This document shows positions 18,654 through 27,184 of a DNA stretch of 64,000 bases, one piece after another (the first letter of the stretch is position 1; the number at the start of each line of letters is the position of its first letter). The stretch lies in the NCBI GenBank assembly GCA_036267635.1, contig DATAVR010000034.1, positions 1 to 64,000 of the forward strand, in the 5' to 3' direction. Position numbers and translations under genes: made by a program. The notes under the pieces were generated by a model that searched no databases, was not told the origin of the DNA, and worked only from the letters and a program-made list of their open reading frames with translations. The stretch is from JADGRB01 sp036267635. GTDB lineage: Bacteria > Myxococcota_A > Polyangia > Fen-1088.

Positions 18654-19457
18654 CTATTGGCAGACGATCCCGGTGGTGCAGGCCCACTTGCCACCGCCAC
18701 CACCTCCATGCGGAGCGCACAGGCAACGCATCTGCGTATTGGCCGCGCAAGCGGATTGGCAGAGGGTGTCGGCGGTCGGATCGCAGTTGTCGCCGTCCTG
18801 CAGGCCGGCGGTGCAGGCGTGGAAGATCGGTCCCGCGTCGTTGACGCCGGCGTCGCGCCCACCGCAGGGGAGCGACAAGCAGGCGAGGGTCGGATGGCCG
18901 CCCCCCTGGTCGGCACAGGTGCAGAAGGTCGACTGACTGTTGGCGCCGGCGCTGCAGGCCGTCTGGCACTCCTGGCCGGTCGTGCAGGTCTCCGTCGCCT
19001 GGCAGATGAACGCCGCACCGCCGGCACCCCCCGCGCCCGCCGCACCGGTTGCGCCCGCCGCACCGGTTGCGCCCGCCGCCCCCTTCGCGCCCGCGGCGCC
19101 GGTTGCGCCGGCGGCCCCCTTCGCTCCGGCCGAGCCCGTGGTTCCCGCGGCGCCTGTCGCGCCGCCGCTGCCCGTCGCGCCGGCGACACCGGCGCCGCCC
19201 GCGCCTGTCGCGCCGCCCGTGGCCGTCGCGCCGCCGTGGCCCGCGGCGCCGAGCGCGCCGCCCGTCCCGCTGCCCGCCGCGCCGCCGCGTGCCCCGGCCC
19301 CTCCTTGTCCGGCGCCGCCACCGTCGGGGGCGACCCCCGAGCTGTCGCTGCAACCGAGCGCGGTCAGGAAAAGTGCAACACAGGCGGAAGCCGCCAAGCA
19401 AGACGTGCGGGTCATTCGGGTCATTCGGGTTATGGGGGGCATTGGGGTCCTTGCCAT
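18654..19457 (-). CDS. Lipoprotein with collagen-like Gly-Ala repeats and a Cys-rich domain
   Basis: The product is 267 aa from ATG 19457 (MARTPMPPITRMTRMTR); ATG 19469 is an alternative. The signal peptide ends in the lipobox FLTALGC. About residues 50-145 are a low-complexity Gly-x-x tract (GATGAAGAKGAAG repeats, collagen-like spacing). A C-terminal domain of ~120 residues carries about 14 cysteines. The likely layout is an envelope-anchored stalk with a disulfide-stabilised head. The N-terminal RMTRMTR reflects a short 9-bp DNA repeat. It lies 59 bp downstream of another Cys-rich lipoprotein on the same strand and is followed by a strong terminator, so the two probably form an operon. Function unknown. 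Confidence 0.75.
   Translation of the reverse strand: MARTPMPPITRMTRMTRTSCLAASACVALFLTALGCSDSSGVAPDGGGAGQGGAGARGGAAGSGTGGALGAAGHGGATATGGATGAGGAGVAGATGSGGATGAAGTTGSAGAKGAAGATGAAGAKGAAGATGAAGATGAAGAGGAGGAAFICQATETCTTGQECQTACSAGANSQSTFCTCADQGGGHPTLACLSLPCGGRDAGVNDAGPIFHACTAGLQDGDNCDPTADTLCQSACAANTQMRCLCAPHGGGGGGKWACTTGIVCQ
19012..19326. repeat. Low-complexity tandem repeats encoding the Gly-Ala stalk
   Basis: The DNA consists of imperfect 9- and 18-bp units built on GCGCCCGCCGC/GCGCCGGTT, reading on the minus strand as repeated Gly-Ala-x triplets. Adjacent near-identical 18-bp copies occur around 19038-19075. The array keeps the reading frame, so copy-number change would lengthen or shorten the protein stalk without disrupting it. 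Confidence 0.6.
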
Positions 19458-19516
19458 GAGGTGGTCCATCGTTGGTGCCGGCTTCGGGGCCGGCGGTTGA
19501 AAACCGGGAGGCGCGC

Positions 19517-20410
19517 TCAGCCGACGGAGATGGGCGGCTCGCAGAATCCGCCGATGCAGAAGGTCGAACAGCAATCAGTCCCGGTCGTGCAGGCGCCGCT
19601 CACCGGCTGGCAGGTGGTGACGGGGGGCGCGCAGCTGCCGGCCGCGCAGTTGTTGCTGCAGCAGGCGCCGTTGCCGGCGCAGGCCGCGCCGTTGGCGGTG
19701 CAAGGGGTCTTGCAGGCGTGCGTGGTGGGGTCGCAGACGCCGCGGCAGCACTGCGTGTCGGCGGTGCAGGTGGCCCCCTCGGCGAAGCAGGTCTCCACCC
19801 CGAAGCCGCAGCGGGGAGGGTCCTCCGTCTTGTCGCAGTTTTCGCTGCAGCAGCCGCTTCCCGGTCCGGAGCTGCAGGTCTCTCCGGTCGGGCGGCAGTC
19901 GCGGTTGGCCTGATCGATCTGGCACTGGCCGGCGGTGCAGATGTTCGAGCAGCAGTCGCCGTTCGCGGTGCAGCTCTCGCTCTCGACCTTGCAGAGCGTG
20001 GTGCCGCAGACGCCGCCGTTGCAGCCGAGGGAGCAGCAGTCGAGCGCCTTCGTGCAGGCGACGCCGTCGGCGACGCAGATGTTGGTGCACTGTTTGACGC
20101 CGGACATCCCGGTCACCGGCTCGCAACGCCCGCTGCAACAGTCGGTGTCGGCGGCGCAGGTGACGCCGGAGGCCTGGCACTGACCCGGCGTCGCGGTGGC
20201 GCCGCCGCCGCCGACGGTGCCGCCAGCTCCGACGGTGCCGCCGGTTCCCGTTCCTCCGCCGGTGGCGAGCGGGCCGCCGTCGGTGCCGGCCAGCCCGCCG
20301 GTGTTGACGCCGCCGCAGGCGGAGGCGCCGAGCGCCAGCAGGAGCGTCGCGGCGAGGCGAGCGCTGGTCAGCGCAGCGAAGCGAGCAACCGGGAGAGATT
20401 TGGCGTGCAT
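19517..20410 (-). CDS. Lipoprotein with repeated dicysteine (DCC) modules
   Basis: The product is 297 aa. A signal peptide ends in a lipobox at GASAC, followed by a Gly/Thr-rich linker of ~45 residues. Seven or so modules of 28-35 residues follow, each carrying C-x(5,6)-C-x(4)-CC-x(3,4)-C (for example TCAADTDCCSGRC and ACAGNGACCSNNC). This spacing resembles small disulfide-knot repeats. A lipid-anchored, protease-resistant extracellular protein is predicted. It is the upstream member of a two-gene minus-strand unit with 18654-19457, and its start is divergent from the gene at 20503. No function can be assigned. Confidence 0.75.
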   Translation of the reverse strand: MHAKSLPVARFAALTSARLAATLLLALGASACGGVNTGGLAGTDGGPLATGGGTGTGGTVGAGGTVGGGGATATPGQCQASGVTCAADTDCCSGRCEPVTGMSGVKQCTNICVADGVACTKALDCCSLGCNGGVCGTTLCKVESESCTANGDCCSNICTAGQCQIDQANRDCRPTGETCSSGPGSGCCSENCDKTEDPPRCGFGVETCFAEGATCTADTQCCRGVCDPTTHACKTPCTANGAACAGNGACCSNNCAAGSCAPPVTTCQPVSGACTTGTDCCSTFCIGGFCEPPISVG

Positions 20411-20502
20411 GGCCTACCGTGCCCGCGCCGCGGCCGTCGGTTGAAACCGCGCGCGCTCGCACGCCGGCGATCGTCGAGACCGCGTTCGGGCTAGTCTGAA
20501 CG

Positions 20503-21633
20503 TTGGTGGCTCTCTTTCGTTCATTGACGGTGCTGGTGGCGTTGACCGGCGCGGGGGCGCCGCCGGCGTCGGGCGCTGCGTCGGGCGCTCCGGTCCTCTT
20601 GTGGCTCGGACCGTTCGACACGGGCGCGCTCGACAGCGCGGCGCTGCTCGAAGCGGTCTCGGTCTACACGCGCGATCTGAGCCTCGAGACGCGGATGGCG
20701 ACCGAGATCCCGCCGCCGTCTCCCGCCGCGCGCGCCGCCGGCCGGGACGCGGCGGCCGGGGCGGCACTCCGGGCGCACGGTGCTCGCCTCGGGTTCTGGT
20801 GCGAGCCGGCGCCCGACGCCAAGACGACGGCCCTCATCACCATCGACGTCGACGGTCGTCTCGAGGTCCGGGTCGTCGACGGCGCGGCGCTGGGCGGCCC
20901 CGAGCTCTATCGCGCGATCGCGCTCAAGCTGCGCGCGATGTTGGCCGCCACCATCGGGCCCGAGGCGGTGGCGGTCCCCGGCGCTCCCGCTGCGCCGCCG
21001 CCGCCCACCACCTCGCCTGCTGCGCCGCCGCCGCCCTCGGTCAGCCTCACGTCCCCGACGGCGCCTGTCGCGGCCACGCCGCCAACGGCGACTGTCGTGG
21101 CGGTTGCGCCGCCGCCCGCGCGCGACAACCGGCGGTTTTTCAGCGCGCTCGGTTACCGGATCTCGACGCCGTTCGGCAGCGGTTCTTTTCAGCAGGGGAT
21201 CACGGCCGAGGCGGGCGCGCGGCTCGGGCGCGCGGGCGAGCTGGCCCTCGGCCTGGCCGTCGAGACGCGCGCGGCCGACAGCGCCGTCATCGGAAGCGTC
21301 TCGGTGTTCGATCTCCCGCTCGCGGCGGAAGCACGCTGGGTTCGGCGGGGGCGCCGCCTTTCGTGGGGCGGGGGCGGCTTCCTGGCGGCGCATCTGTTGT
21401 GGTCCACGGCCGACTCCGCTGGGGGCGCGCGGCAGACCTCCTTCGATCTCGGCGGCGGCGTGGGGGTCGAGGCGCTGGCCAGGGGCGCGCTCGGCGGCGG
21501 CGTCGCCGCCGAGGCCCGGCTTTACGCCGAGCTGCCGGTCCCGAGGACCCGCTACCTGGTGGGCGACACGCCGGTGCTGGCGCTCGGCCCGCGGTTCGGC
21601 GTCGGAGTGGCGCTGGTTTTTTCCGCCCTCTGA
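20503..21633 (+). CDS. Exported protein with a C-terminal beta-barrel-like domain
   Basis: The product is 376 aa from TTG 20503 (or GTG 20506), with a signal peptide through about residue 27. Residues ~30-150 are a soluble domain ending in KLRAMLAATIGPEAVAV. A Pro/Ala/Thr linker spans ~150-205. The last ~165 residues alternate hydrophobic and polar positions (LALGLAVETRAADSA, VFDLPLAAEARWVRRGR, RFGVGVALVF) and end in Leu, as outer-membrane barrels often do. It lies 73 bp upstream of the ECF sigma gene and points the same way, so it may be the first gene of that unit or a target of the sigma factor. Confidence 0.65.
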   Translation: MVALFRSLTVLVALTGAGAPPASGAASGAPVLLWLGPFDTGALDSAALLEAVSVYTRDLSLETRMATEIPPPSPAARAAGRDAAAGAALRAHGARLGFWCEPAPDAKTTALITIDVDGRLEVRVVDGAALGGPELYRAIALKLRAMLAATIGPEAVAVPGAPAAPPPPTTSPAAPPPPSVSLTSPTAPVAATPPTATVVAVAPPPARDNRRFFSALGYRISTPFGSGSFQQGITAEAGARLGRAGELALGLAVETRAADSAVIGSVSVFDLPLAAEARWVRRGRRLSWGGGGFLAAHLLWSTADSAGGARQTSFDLGGGVGVEALARGALGGGVAAEARLYAELPVPRTRYLVGDTPVLALGPRFGVGVALVFSAL

Positions 21634-21706
21634 CGCGGCGCGCGCGCCCGGAGGGTTGCCCGCGCATCGTTTCAACCAAAACCACCGCTTCGGGTACGAT
21701 CCTGGG

Positions 21707-22333
21707 GTGGGCGATCCGCGCGACGCGACCTCCCCGGCTGGCTCCGGCGAAGAGGCGGCCCTGGTGGCCGGTTGCCGAGCCAACGATCCGGCCAGCCTCG
21801 AGGCGTTCTTCCGCGCGCACGCCCGCTACGTCGAGCGGGTGATCGCGCGCCTGACCGGGCCGACGCCCGATCTCGAGGATCTGGTCCAGACCACGTTCAT
21901 CCAGGCGTTCCAGAGCTTCGCGCGGTTTCGCGGCGAGGCGAGCCTCAAGACCTGGGTCACCCGCATCGCGGTCCACGTGGCGTTGCACCAGCTGCGCGCG
22001 GGGGTGCGGCGCGCGCTGCCGCTCGAGCTGGTCCCCGACCGCCTCGAGCCGGAAGATCCGGCGGCACCCGCCGATCAGGAGGCGAGCAGCCGGCAGCTCG
22101 CGCGGCGGCTGCACGCGCTGCTCGACGAGATCGCGCCCAAGAAGCGAGTGGCGTTCCTGCTCTACACCGTCGACGAGCATTCGATCGAGGAGGTGGCCGC
22201 GCTCACCGGATCGAGCAAGGCGGCCACCAAATCACGCATCTGGTTCGCGCGCCGCGAGCTCCTGGCGATGGTCAAGGCGCACCCCGATCTGGGACCGCTC
22301 GTCGACGCCGCGGAGGGGCAGTCGTGGCGTTGA
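21707..22333 (+). CDS. ECF-type RNA polymerase sigma factor
   Basis: The product is 208 aa from GTG 21707 (VGDPRDATS). Sigma region 2 spans about residues 25-95, with the core-binding/-10 recognition segment DLEDLVQTTFIQAFQSFARF. Region 4 spans about 135-195, with the helix-turn-helix HSIEEVAALTGSSKAATKSR that reads the -35 element. No region 1 or 3 is present, which defines the ECF class. The stop codon overlaps the next gene by 10 bp. That gene encodes a membrane zinc-finger/FecR protein, so it is almost certainly the cognate anti-sigma factor. Confidence 0.9.
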   Translation: MGDPRDATSPAGSGEEAALVAGCRANDPASLEAFFRAHARYVERVIARLTGPTPDLEDLVQTTFIQAFQSFARFRGEASLKTWVTRIAVHVALHQLRAGVRRALPLELVPDRLEPEDPAAPADQEASSRQLARRLHALLDEIAPKKRVAFLLYTVDEHSIEEVAALTGSSKAATKSRIWFARRELLAMVKAHPDLGPLVDAAEGQSWR

Positions 22334-23547
22334 GCTGCGCGCGCGCGGCGCGGGTCTCCCTCGCCTCCGTCGGGGGACATGCGACGGAGGCGGAGCGGCT
22401 CGAGCTGGAGGCGCACCTGGCGGGGTGCGCGCGCTGCAGCACCGAGCACGGCGATCTGGCGGCGGTGCGGGCGTTGCGGGCCGCCGAGCCGGAGGGGCTG
22501 TCGTCGGCGGCGCGCGAGCGCGTGCGGCGCGCGGTGCTGGCCGGGACGGTGCGCGCGCCGGTGGCCGCGCGGCGTCGGCTCTGGCCGGTGGGCGCCGGCG
22601 CGGCGCTGGCGTTCGCTGCCATCGCGATCGTGCTGTTGGTGCGCCGGCCGTCGCCGTCGAGCGAGGCGCGTGTGGTGAGCGGTGACGTGGCGATCGCCGC
22701 GCTCTCGCCGGCGAGCGAGGAGGCGTTCAGCGTCCGCTCGACCGGCGGCGGAGAGGTCCGCCTCGGCGACGCGAAGACCTCGTTGGCGCTGGCCACCGCG
22801 CTCGTCTGGCGGCGCGCCGCCCGCAGCGTCGAGCTTCGCGCGGGGAGCGTCACCATCGACGTGGAGCACCACGCCGGGCAGCATTTCCAGGTTCGGACGC
22901 CGCGGTTCGTGGTCGAGGTGATCGGGACGCGCTTCACCGTCGATCTGGGGGGCGTGCGAACGGAGCGGGGGACGGTTCGAGTGTTCGGCGCCGACGGCGC
23001 GCCGGTCGGCTACGTCACCGCGGGCCGGTCGTGGACGCTGCCGGCGCCGGCGCCAGCTTTGTCTGTGTCGCCGGTGGCGCCGACCGAGGCACCGCTCGCG
23101 CCGGTGCTCGCGCCGGCGTTGTCGCCGTCGCCGATGTCGGTAGCCCCGGCGCGCGCGCTGTCGGACGACGGGCCGGCCGCCCGTCTCGCCCAGGCGCGGC
23201 GGGCGCTGGCGCGGGGGAACGCCGGCGAGGCCCGCCGCCTGGTCGAGCCCATCTTTCCGCTGTCGCGCGGGCTGGCGGTGGAGGCGCGCGTGATCTACGC
23301 GGAGTCGTTCCTGGTCGAGGGGCGTTACACCGACGCCGTCGACGGCTACGAGACCGTGGTGCGCGATTTTCCCCGCATGTCGCAGGCGGAGAGCGCGCTC
23401 TACGCCGTCGCGCAGCTCGAGAGCGAGCACGGGCGTCCGGCGGCGGCGCGCGCCGGCCTCGAGAGCTACCTCGCGCGCTATCCCCACGGCCGGTTCGCGC
23501 GCGAGGCGACCGATCGGCTCGCCGGGCTGACGGCGTCGCCCCGATGA
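22324..23547 (+). CDS. Membrane anti-sigma/FecR-domain protein with TPR tail
   Basis: The product is 407 aa from GTG 22324, overlapping the sigma gene. The N-terminus carries a zinc-binding anti-sigma motif H31-x3-C35-x2-C38 (EAHLAGCARC). One transmembrane segment lies at about residues 86-107. A FecR domain follows at ~115-240 (FVVEVIGTRFTVDLGG), then a Pro/Ala linker. The last ~110 residues are TPR-like helices. In known families the zinc finger holds the sigma factor inside and FecR senses an outside signal; here the outside part also has a TPR interaction surface. Its TGA overlaps the ATG of the next gene. Confidence 0.85.
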   Translation: MALSCARAARVSLASVGGHATEAERLELEAHLAGCARCSTEHGDLAAVRALRAAEPEGLSSAARERVRRAVLAGTVRAPVAARRRLWPVGAGAALAFAAIAIVLLVRRPSPSSEARVVSGDVAIAALSPASEEAFSVRSTGGGEVRLGDAKTSLALATALVWRRAARSVELRAGSVTIDVEHHAGQHFQVRTPRFVVEVIGTRFTVDLGGVRTERGTVRVFGADGAPVGYVTAGRSWTLPAPAPALSVSPVAPTEAPLAPVLAPALSPSPMSVAPARALSDDGPAARLAQARRALARGNAGEARRLVEPIFPLSRGLAVEARVIYAESFLVEGRYTDAVDGYETVVRDFPRMSQAESALYAVAQLESEHGRPAAARAGLESYLARYPHGRFAREATDRLAGLTASPR

Positions 23548-24863
23548 CGGTGGCGCCGCGGGCGCGCGCGAGCTCTTGGCGGCGGGTCGGTGCGGCGGCG
23601 CTGGCGGGTCTGGCGGTGCCCCTGGCGGCGCTGGCGGCGCCCCTGGCCGTCGGCTGTCAGCGCGACATTCGCCTGCTGCCTTCCGCTGGAGGCGACGGTG
23701 GCGCGGCGGCCGGCCACGGCGGCGCCGCGGGCGTCGGCGGCGCCGCGGGATCGCCCGCGGCCTGCGTGGGTCTCGGAGATCCGATCCTGCTCCCCACCGC
23801 CGGGGGCGCGACCTGTGCCGCCGCGCTCGAGGCGCGCGGCCATCGCTTCGCGCTCTGCGCCTGCGACGCGCTCAGCATCGACGGGAAGCTGCGGACCGAC
23901 GCCTTCGACTCGACCGACTCCAGCGTCAGCGACGACGTCTCGGCGGCGGTCGGCGTCGACGGCGCGCTGCACACGACCGCCGAGCTGCGGGCGGGGGGCG
24001 CCATCTACGTTGCCGACGCGGCCGGCGTGACCGCGTTGGACCATCTGCAGGCGGGCGCGTCCTTCCAGTCGAATGGCCCGCTGGCGATGCAGGCGTCGTC
24101 GAAGGCCGACCTGCTGGCCGACGCTGACGTCGCGGGCGACGTCTCAGGGACCGTCAACGTGACCGGCACCCTTCACGTTCCCGCCAGCGCCACGGTCGGT
24201 CCGGATGTTCAGGCCTCGGCGGTGGTCACGGGCGCCGTCTCGGTGACGGCGCCCTGCGACTGCAGCACGGGCCCGGCCGGCTTCGTCGACGTGGCAGGCG
24301 CGATCGCCGCCGCGGCCGCCAGCAACGGTGACGCGGCGGCCGGTTTCACCTCCGAGGCGCTGGCGGCCGGCTCGGCCTCTGCGGCCCGGCTCGATCTCGG
24401 TTGCGGGGCGTTCTATCTGTCGGCTGTCAGTGCCAACGCGCCGATCACGCTGGCGGTCCACGGGCGCGCGCTGCTGGCGGTCGCGGGGAGCCTGACGCTC
24501 GTCGGCGGTCTCACGGTGACGCTCGACCCCTCCGCCGAGCTCGACCTTCTGATCGGCGGCTGGCTCACCACCAGCGGCGGCACCGTCGGCGCCCCCGACG
24601 CGCCGGCGCGATTCCGGATCTGGATCGCCGGGACGGATCCACTGGTGTTCGCCAACCAACCGACGATCGCCGCGGTCGTGCACGCGCCCGGCGCCGCCGC
24701 CAGCGCGCCCGACGGGCTCACGCTGTCGGGGAGCCTGCTCGTCGGCTCGCTCGCGCTCGGGGATGGCTCGCAGTCGGCGCCGCAGTCGCTGCTGCACTAC
24801 GATCGCGCCATCCTCTCGGCCGGGGTGCCCTGTGGCGAGCCGGCCGCGGCCGTCGTCCCCTGA
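23544..24863 (+). CDS. Exported lipoprotein with beta-helix-like repeats
   Basis: The product is 439 aa from ATG 23544 (ATGA overlap with the FecR gene). A signal peptide ends at the lipobox LAVGC, followed by a short Gly/Ala linker. The mature part (~70-430) consists of short strands with repeated Ser/Thr/Ala/Gly turns (GTVNVTGTLHVPASATVG, ADAAGVTALDHLQAG), like polymer-forming beta-helix or bactofilin-like repeats, plus a C-terminal domain with FANQPTIAAVVHAPG. The last part resembles domains seen in pilus-associated or DUF7305-type proteins, but this is only a resemblance. Translational coupling to the sigma/anti-sigma pair suggests it is a sensor or an output of that system. Confidence 0.7.
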   Translation: MTVAPRARASSWRRVGAAALAGLAVPLAALAAPLAVGCQRDIRLLPSAGGDGGAAAGHGGAAGVGGAAGSPAACVGLGDPILLPTAGGATCAAALEARGHRFALCACDALSIDGKLRTDAFDSTDSSVSDDVSAAVGVDGALHTTAELRAGGAIYVADAAGVTALDHLQAGASFQSNGPLAMQASSKADLLADADVAGDVSGTVNVTGTLHVPASATVGPDVQASAVVTGAVSVTAPCDCSTGPAGFVDVAGAIAAAAASNGDAAAGFTSEALAAGSASAARLDLGCGAFYLSAVSANAPITLAVHGRALLAVAGSLTLVGGLTVTLDPSAELDLLIGGWLTTSGGTVGAPDAPARFRIWIAGTDPLVFANQPTIAAVVHAPGAAASAPDGLTLSGSLLVGSLALGDGSQSAPQSLLHYDRAILSAGVPCGEPAAAVVP

Positions 24864-24905
24864 ACGGCCGTCGGTGGGATTTCCCGTTCGCTCTATAGTG
24901 GGTGC

Positions 24906-26429
24906 GTGCCCGCCGACCAGTACCTCCGCCGCATCCTCAACGCCCGCGTCTACGACGTCGCCATCGAGACTCCGCTCGAGCCGGCGCCGCAGCTGTCGGC
25001 GCGCCTCGGCGTGACGGTCCTGCTCAAGCGCGAGGATCTGCAGCCGGTCTTCAGTTTCAAGCTGCGCGGCGCCTACAACAAGATGGTCAACCTGTCGCCC
25101 GCGGCGCTCCGGCGCGGCGTCATCGCCGCCAGCGCCGGCAACCACGCGCAGGGGGTGGCGCTGGCCGCGCGCAGGCTCGGCGCGCGCGCCCTCATCGTCA
25201 TGCCGGCGACGTCGCCCGAGCTGAAGGTCGCCGCCGTGCGCGCCCTCGGCGCAGAGGTGGTGCTGCACGGAGACTCCTTCTCCGACGCCTACGCGCACGC
25301 GCTCGGCCTGCAGCGGCGCCGCAAGCTGACCTTCGTGCACCCGTTCGACGATCCCGACGTGATCGCCGGGCAGGGGACGGTGGGGCTGGAGATTCTCCGC
25401 CAGCACCACCCGAAGGATCACGGGCCGCTGCGGGCGATCTTCGTCTCCGTCGGCGGCGGCGGGCTCATCGCGGGGATCGCCGCCTACGTCAAGGCGGTGC
25501 GTCCCGAGATCAAGGTCATCGGCGTGCAGTCGGTCGACTCGGACGCGATGGCGCGCTCGCTGGCCGCCGGGCGCCGGATCGCGCTGCGGGAGGTGGGGCT
25601 CTTCTCCGACGGCACCGCGGTCCGCCAGGTCGGACGCGAGACCTTTCGCCTCTGCCGCCGTTACGTCGACGACGTCGTCACCGTCGACAACGACGCCCTC
25701 TGCGCCGCGATCAAGGACGTCTTTCACGACACGCGCTCGATCCTCGAGCCGGCCGGGGCGCTCGGCGTGGCGGGGGCCAAGGCCTACGCCGCGCGCGCGC
25801 CGCTCGACGGGACGATCGCCGTGGTGACCAGCGGCGCCAACATGAACTTCGATCGGCTGCAGTTCGTCGCCGAGCGGGCCGAGCTGGGCGAGAAGCGCGA
25901 GGCGGTCTTCGCGGTGACCATCCCCGAGGAGCGGGGGAGCTTCAAGCGTCTCTGCCAGCTGGTCGGCGAGCGCAACGTCACCGAGTTCAACTACCGGATC
26001 TCCGACAGCGGCGCCGCCCGCGTCTTCGTCGGCGTCCAGCTCGCTCGCCCGGGCGAGACGCGGGCGCTGGTCCGCTCGTTCGTGCGGGCGGGCTTCCCGA
26101 CGCTCGATCTGACCGACGACGAGCTGGCCAAGCTGCACCTCCGTCACCTCGTCGGCGGCCGCTCGCCGCTGGCCCACGACGAGCACCTCTACAGATTCGA
26201 ATTCCCCGAGCGCCCCGGCGCGCTCATGCGGTTTTTGGCCAGCATGTCGCCCGCCTGGAACATCTCGCTGTTTCACTACCGGAATCAGGGCGCCGATCCG
26301 GGGCGCGTGCTGGTCGGCCTGCAGGTCCCCCCACGCGACCACGCGGCGCTGCGGCGGTTTCTCGCCGAGCTCGGCTACCGCCACTGGGACGAGAGCGACA
26401 ACCCCGCCTACCGGCTGTTTCTCCGCTGA
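24906..26429 (+). CDS. ilvA: Threonine ammonia-lyase (biosynthetic threonine deaminase)
   Basis: The product is 507 aa, the usual length of the biosynthetic enzyme. It converts L-threonine to 2-oxobutanoate, the first step of isoleucine synthesis. The PLP lysine is Lys52 in SFKLRGAYNKM, and the PLP phosphate loop is SVGGGGLIAGIA (~residue 181). The C-terminal ~180 residues hold two ACT-like regulatory domains, beginning at AVFAVTIPEERGSFKRL and YRFEFPERPGALMRFL, which in the family bind isoleucine and valine. The start is GTG 24906. It stands alone between an envelope gene and a convergent outer-membrane gene, with no ilv neighbours. Confidence 0.95.
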   Translation: MPADQYLRRILNARVYDVAIETPLEPAPQLSARLGVTVLLKREDLQPVFSFKLRGAYNKMVNLSPAALRRGVIAASAGNHAQGVALAARRLGARALIVMPATSPELKVAAVRALGAEVVLHGDSFSDAYAHALGLQRRRKLTFVHPFDDPDVIAGQGTVGLEILRQHHPKDHGPLRAIFVSVGGGGLIAGIAAYVKAVRPEIKVIGVQSVDSDAMARSLAAGRRIALREVGLFSDGTAVRQVGRETFRLCRRYVDDVVTVDNDALCAAIKDVFHDTRSILEPAGALGVAGAKAYAARAPLDGTIAVVTSGANMNFDRLQFVAERAELGEKREAVFAVTIPEERGSFKRLCQLVGERNVTEFNYRISDSGAARVFVGVQLARPGETRALVRSFVRAGFPTLDLTDDELAKLHLRHLVGGRSPLAHDEHLYRFEFPERPGALMRFLASMSPAWNISLFHYRNQGADPGRVLVGLQVPPRDHAALRRFLAELGYRHWDESDNPAYRLFLR

Positions 26430-26450
26430 GCGCGCCGCGCTTGGCGAAGC

Positions 26451-27131
26451 TCAGATCCCCACGCCCAGCTTGAACACGAAGGAGTCGTGCACGATGTCCG
26501 TCAGCGCGATGTCCGGCGCGCTGGCCCCGGGCGGCGAGGCGTCCTCGGCGCCACGCCAGGTGCTGTGCAACCAACCGAGCGACACCGAGAGATAGCTGCG
26601 CCCGATGAGGTAGACCTCGGCGCCGGCGTCGATTCCCCAGACGTAGAGATAGGTCGTGGCCGAGGCCTGCGTGACCACCAGACCGTCGACGGTGATCGGT
26701 CCCTCGGTGTGCCCGGAAAGTGCGCCGCCGGCCAGCCGCCCCTCGACGAAGGGGGTCACCCGCCCAGGCCACTGAAGCCCGGCGTTCACGCCGAGCATCA
26801 CGTCGGCCAGCGAAGCGCGATCGCCCATGAAGGTCGCGTCTCCGAGCCCCCCCTCGAGCTCGAAGCCGGCCCGAATCCAGCGGCGCGACAGCGGATAGAG
26901 GTCGAGGTGAAGCGCGTCGAGCGGGACGGCGCTGCCGTCGAGGTTGCCGATCGAAAATCTCACGAAAGAGAGCTTGAGCCGCGGGTGCGGCGCATTCTCT
27001 TCCGGTACCACCGGCGTCACCGTTTCGGCGATCGTCGGACCTGACGCCGGCCCGCTCTCGAGGTCAGCGGCCGATGCGGCTCGGGTCGTGGCCAGCAGCA
27101 GAACGAACCCCAACCACGGCGCGCGCCTCAT
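26451..27131 (-). CDS. Predicted outer-membrane beta-barrel protein
   Basis: The product is 226 aa from ATG 27131 (MRRAPWLGFVLLL), with a signal peptide ending AASAAD; an in-frame TTG at 27143 would add four residues. The mature part has amphipathic strands with aromatic residues at strand ends (RWIRAGFELEGGL, SYLSVSLGWLHSTW, SFVFKLGVGI), consistent with an eight-strand barrel. No specific family is recognised. It is convergent with ilvA and lies 53 bp downstream of a TauE/SafE permease on the same strand. Confidence 0.65.
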   Translation of the reverse strand: MRRAPWLGFVLLLATTRAASAADLESGPASGPTIAETVTPVVPEENAPHPRLKLSFVRFSIGNLDGSAVPLDALHLDLYPLSRRWIRAGFELEGGLGDATFMGDRASLADVMLGVNAGLQWPGRVTPFVEGRLAGGALSGHTEGPITVDGLVVTQASATTYLYVWGIDAGAEVYLIGRSYLSVSLGWLHSTWRGAEDASPPGASAPDIALTDIVHDSFVFKLGVGI

Positions 27132-27184
27132 CCCCCCGGTCAATGCAGCGGGCGCGCCAGCCGCGGCTCATCCAGGGTGTTTCG

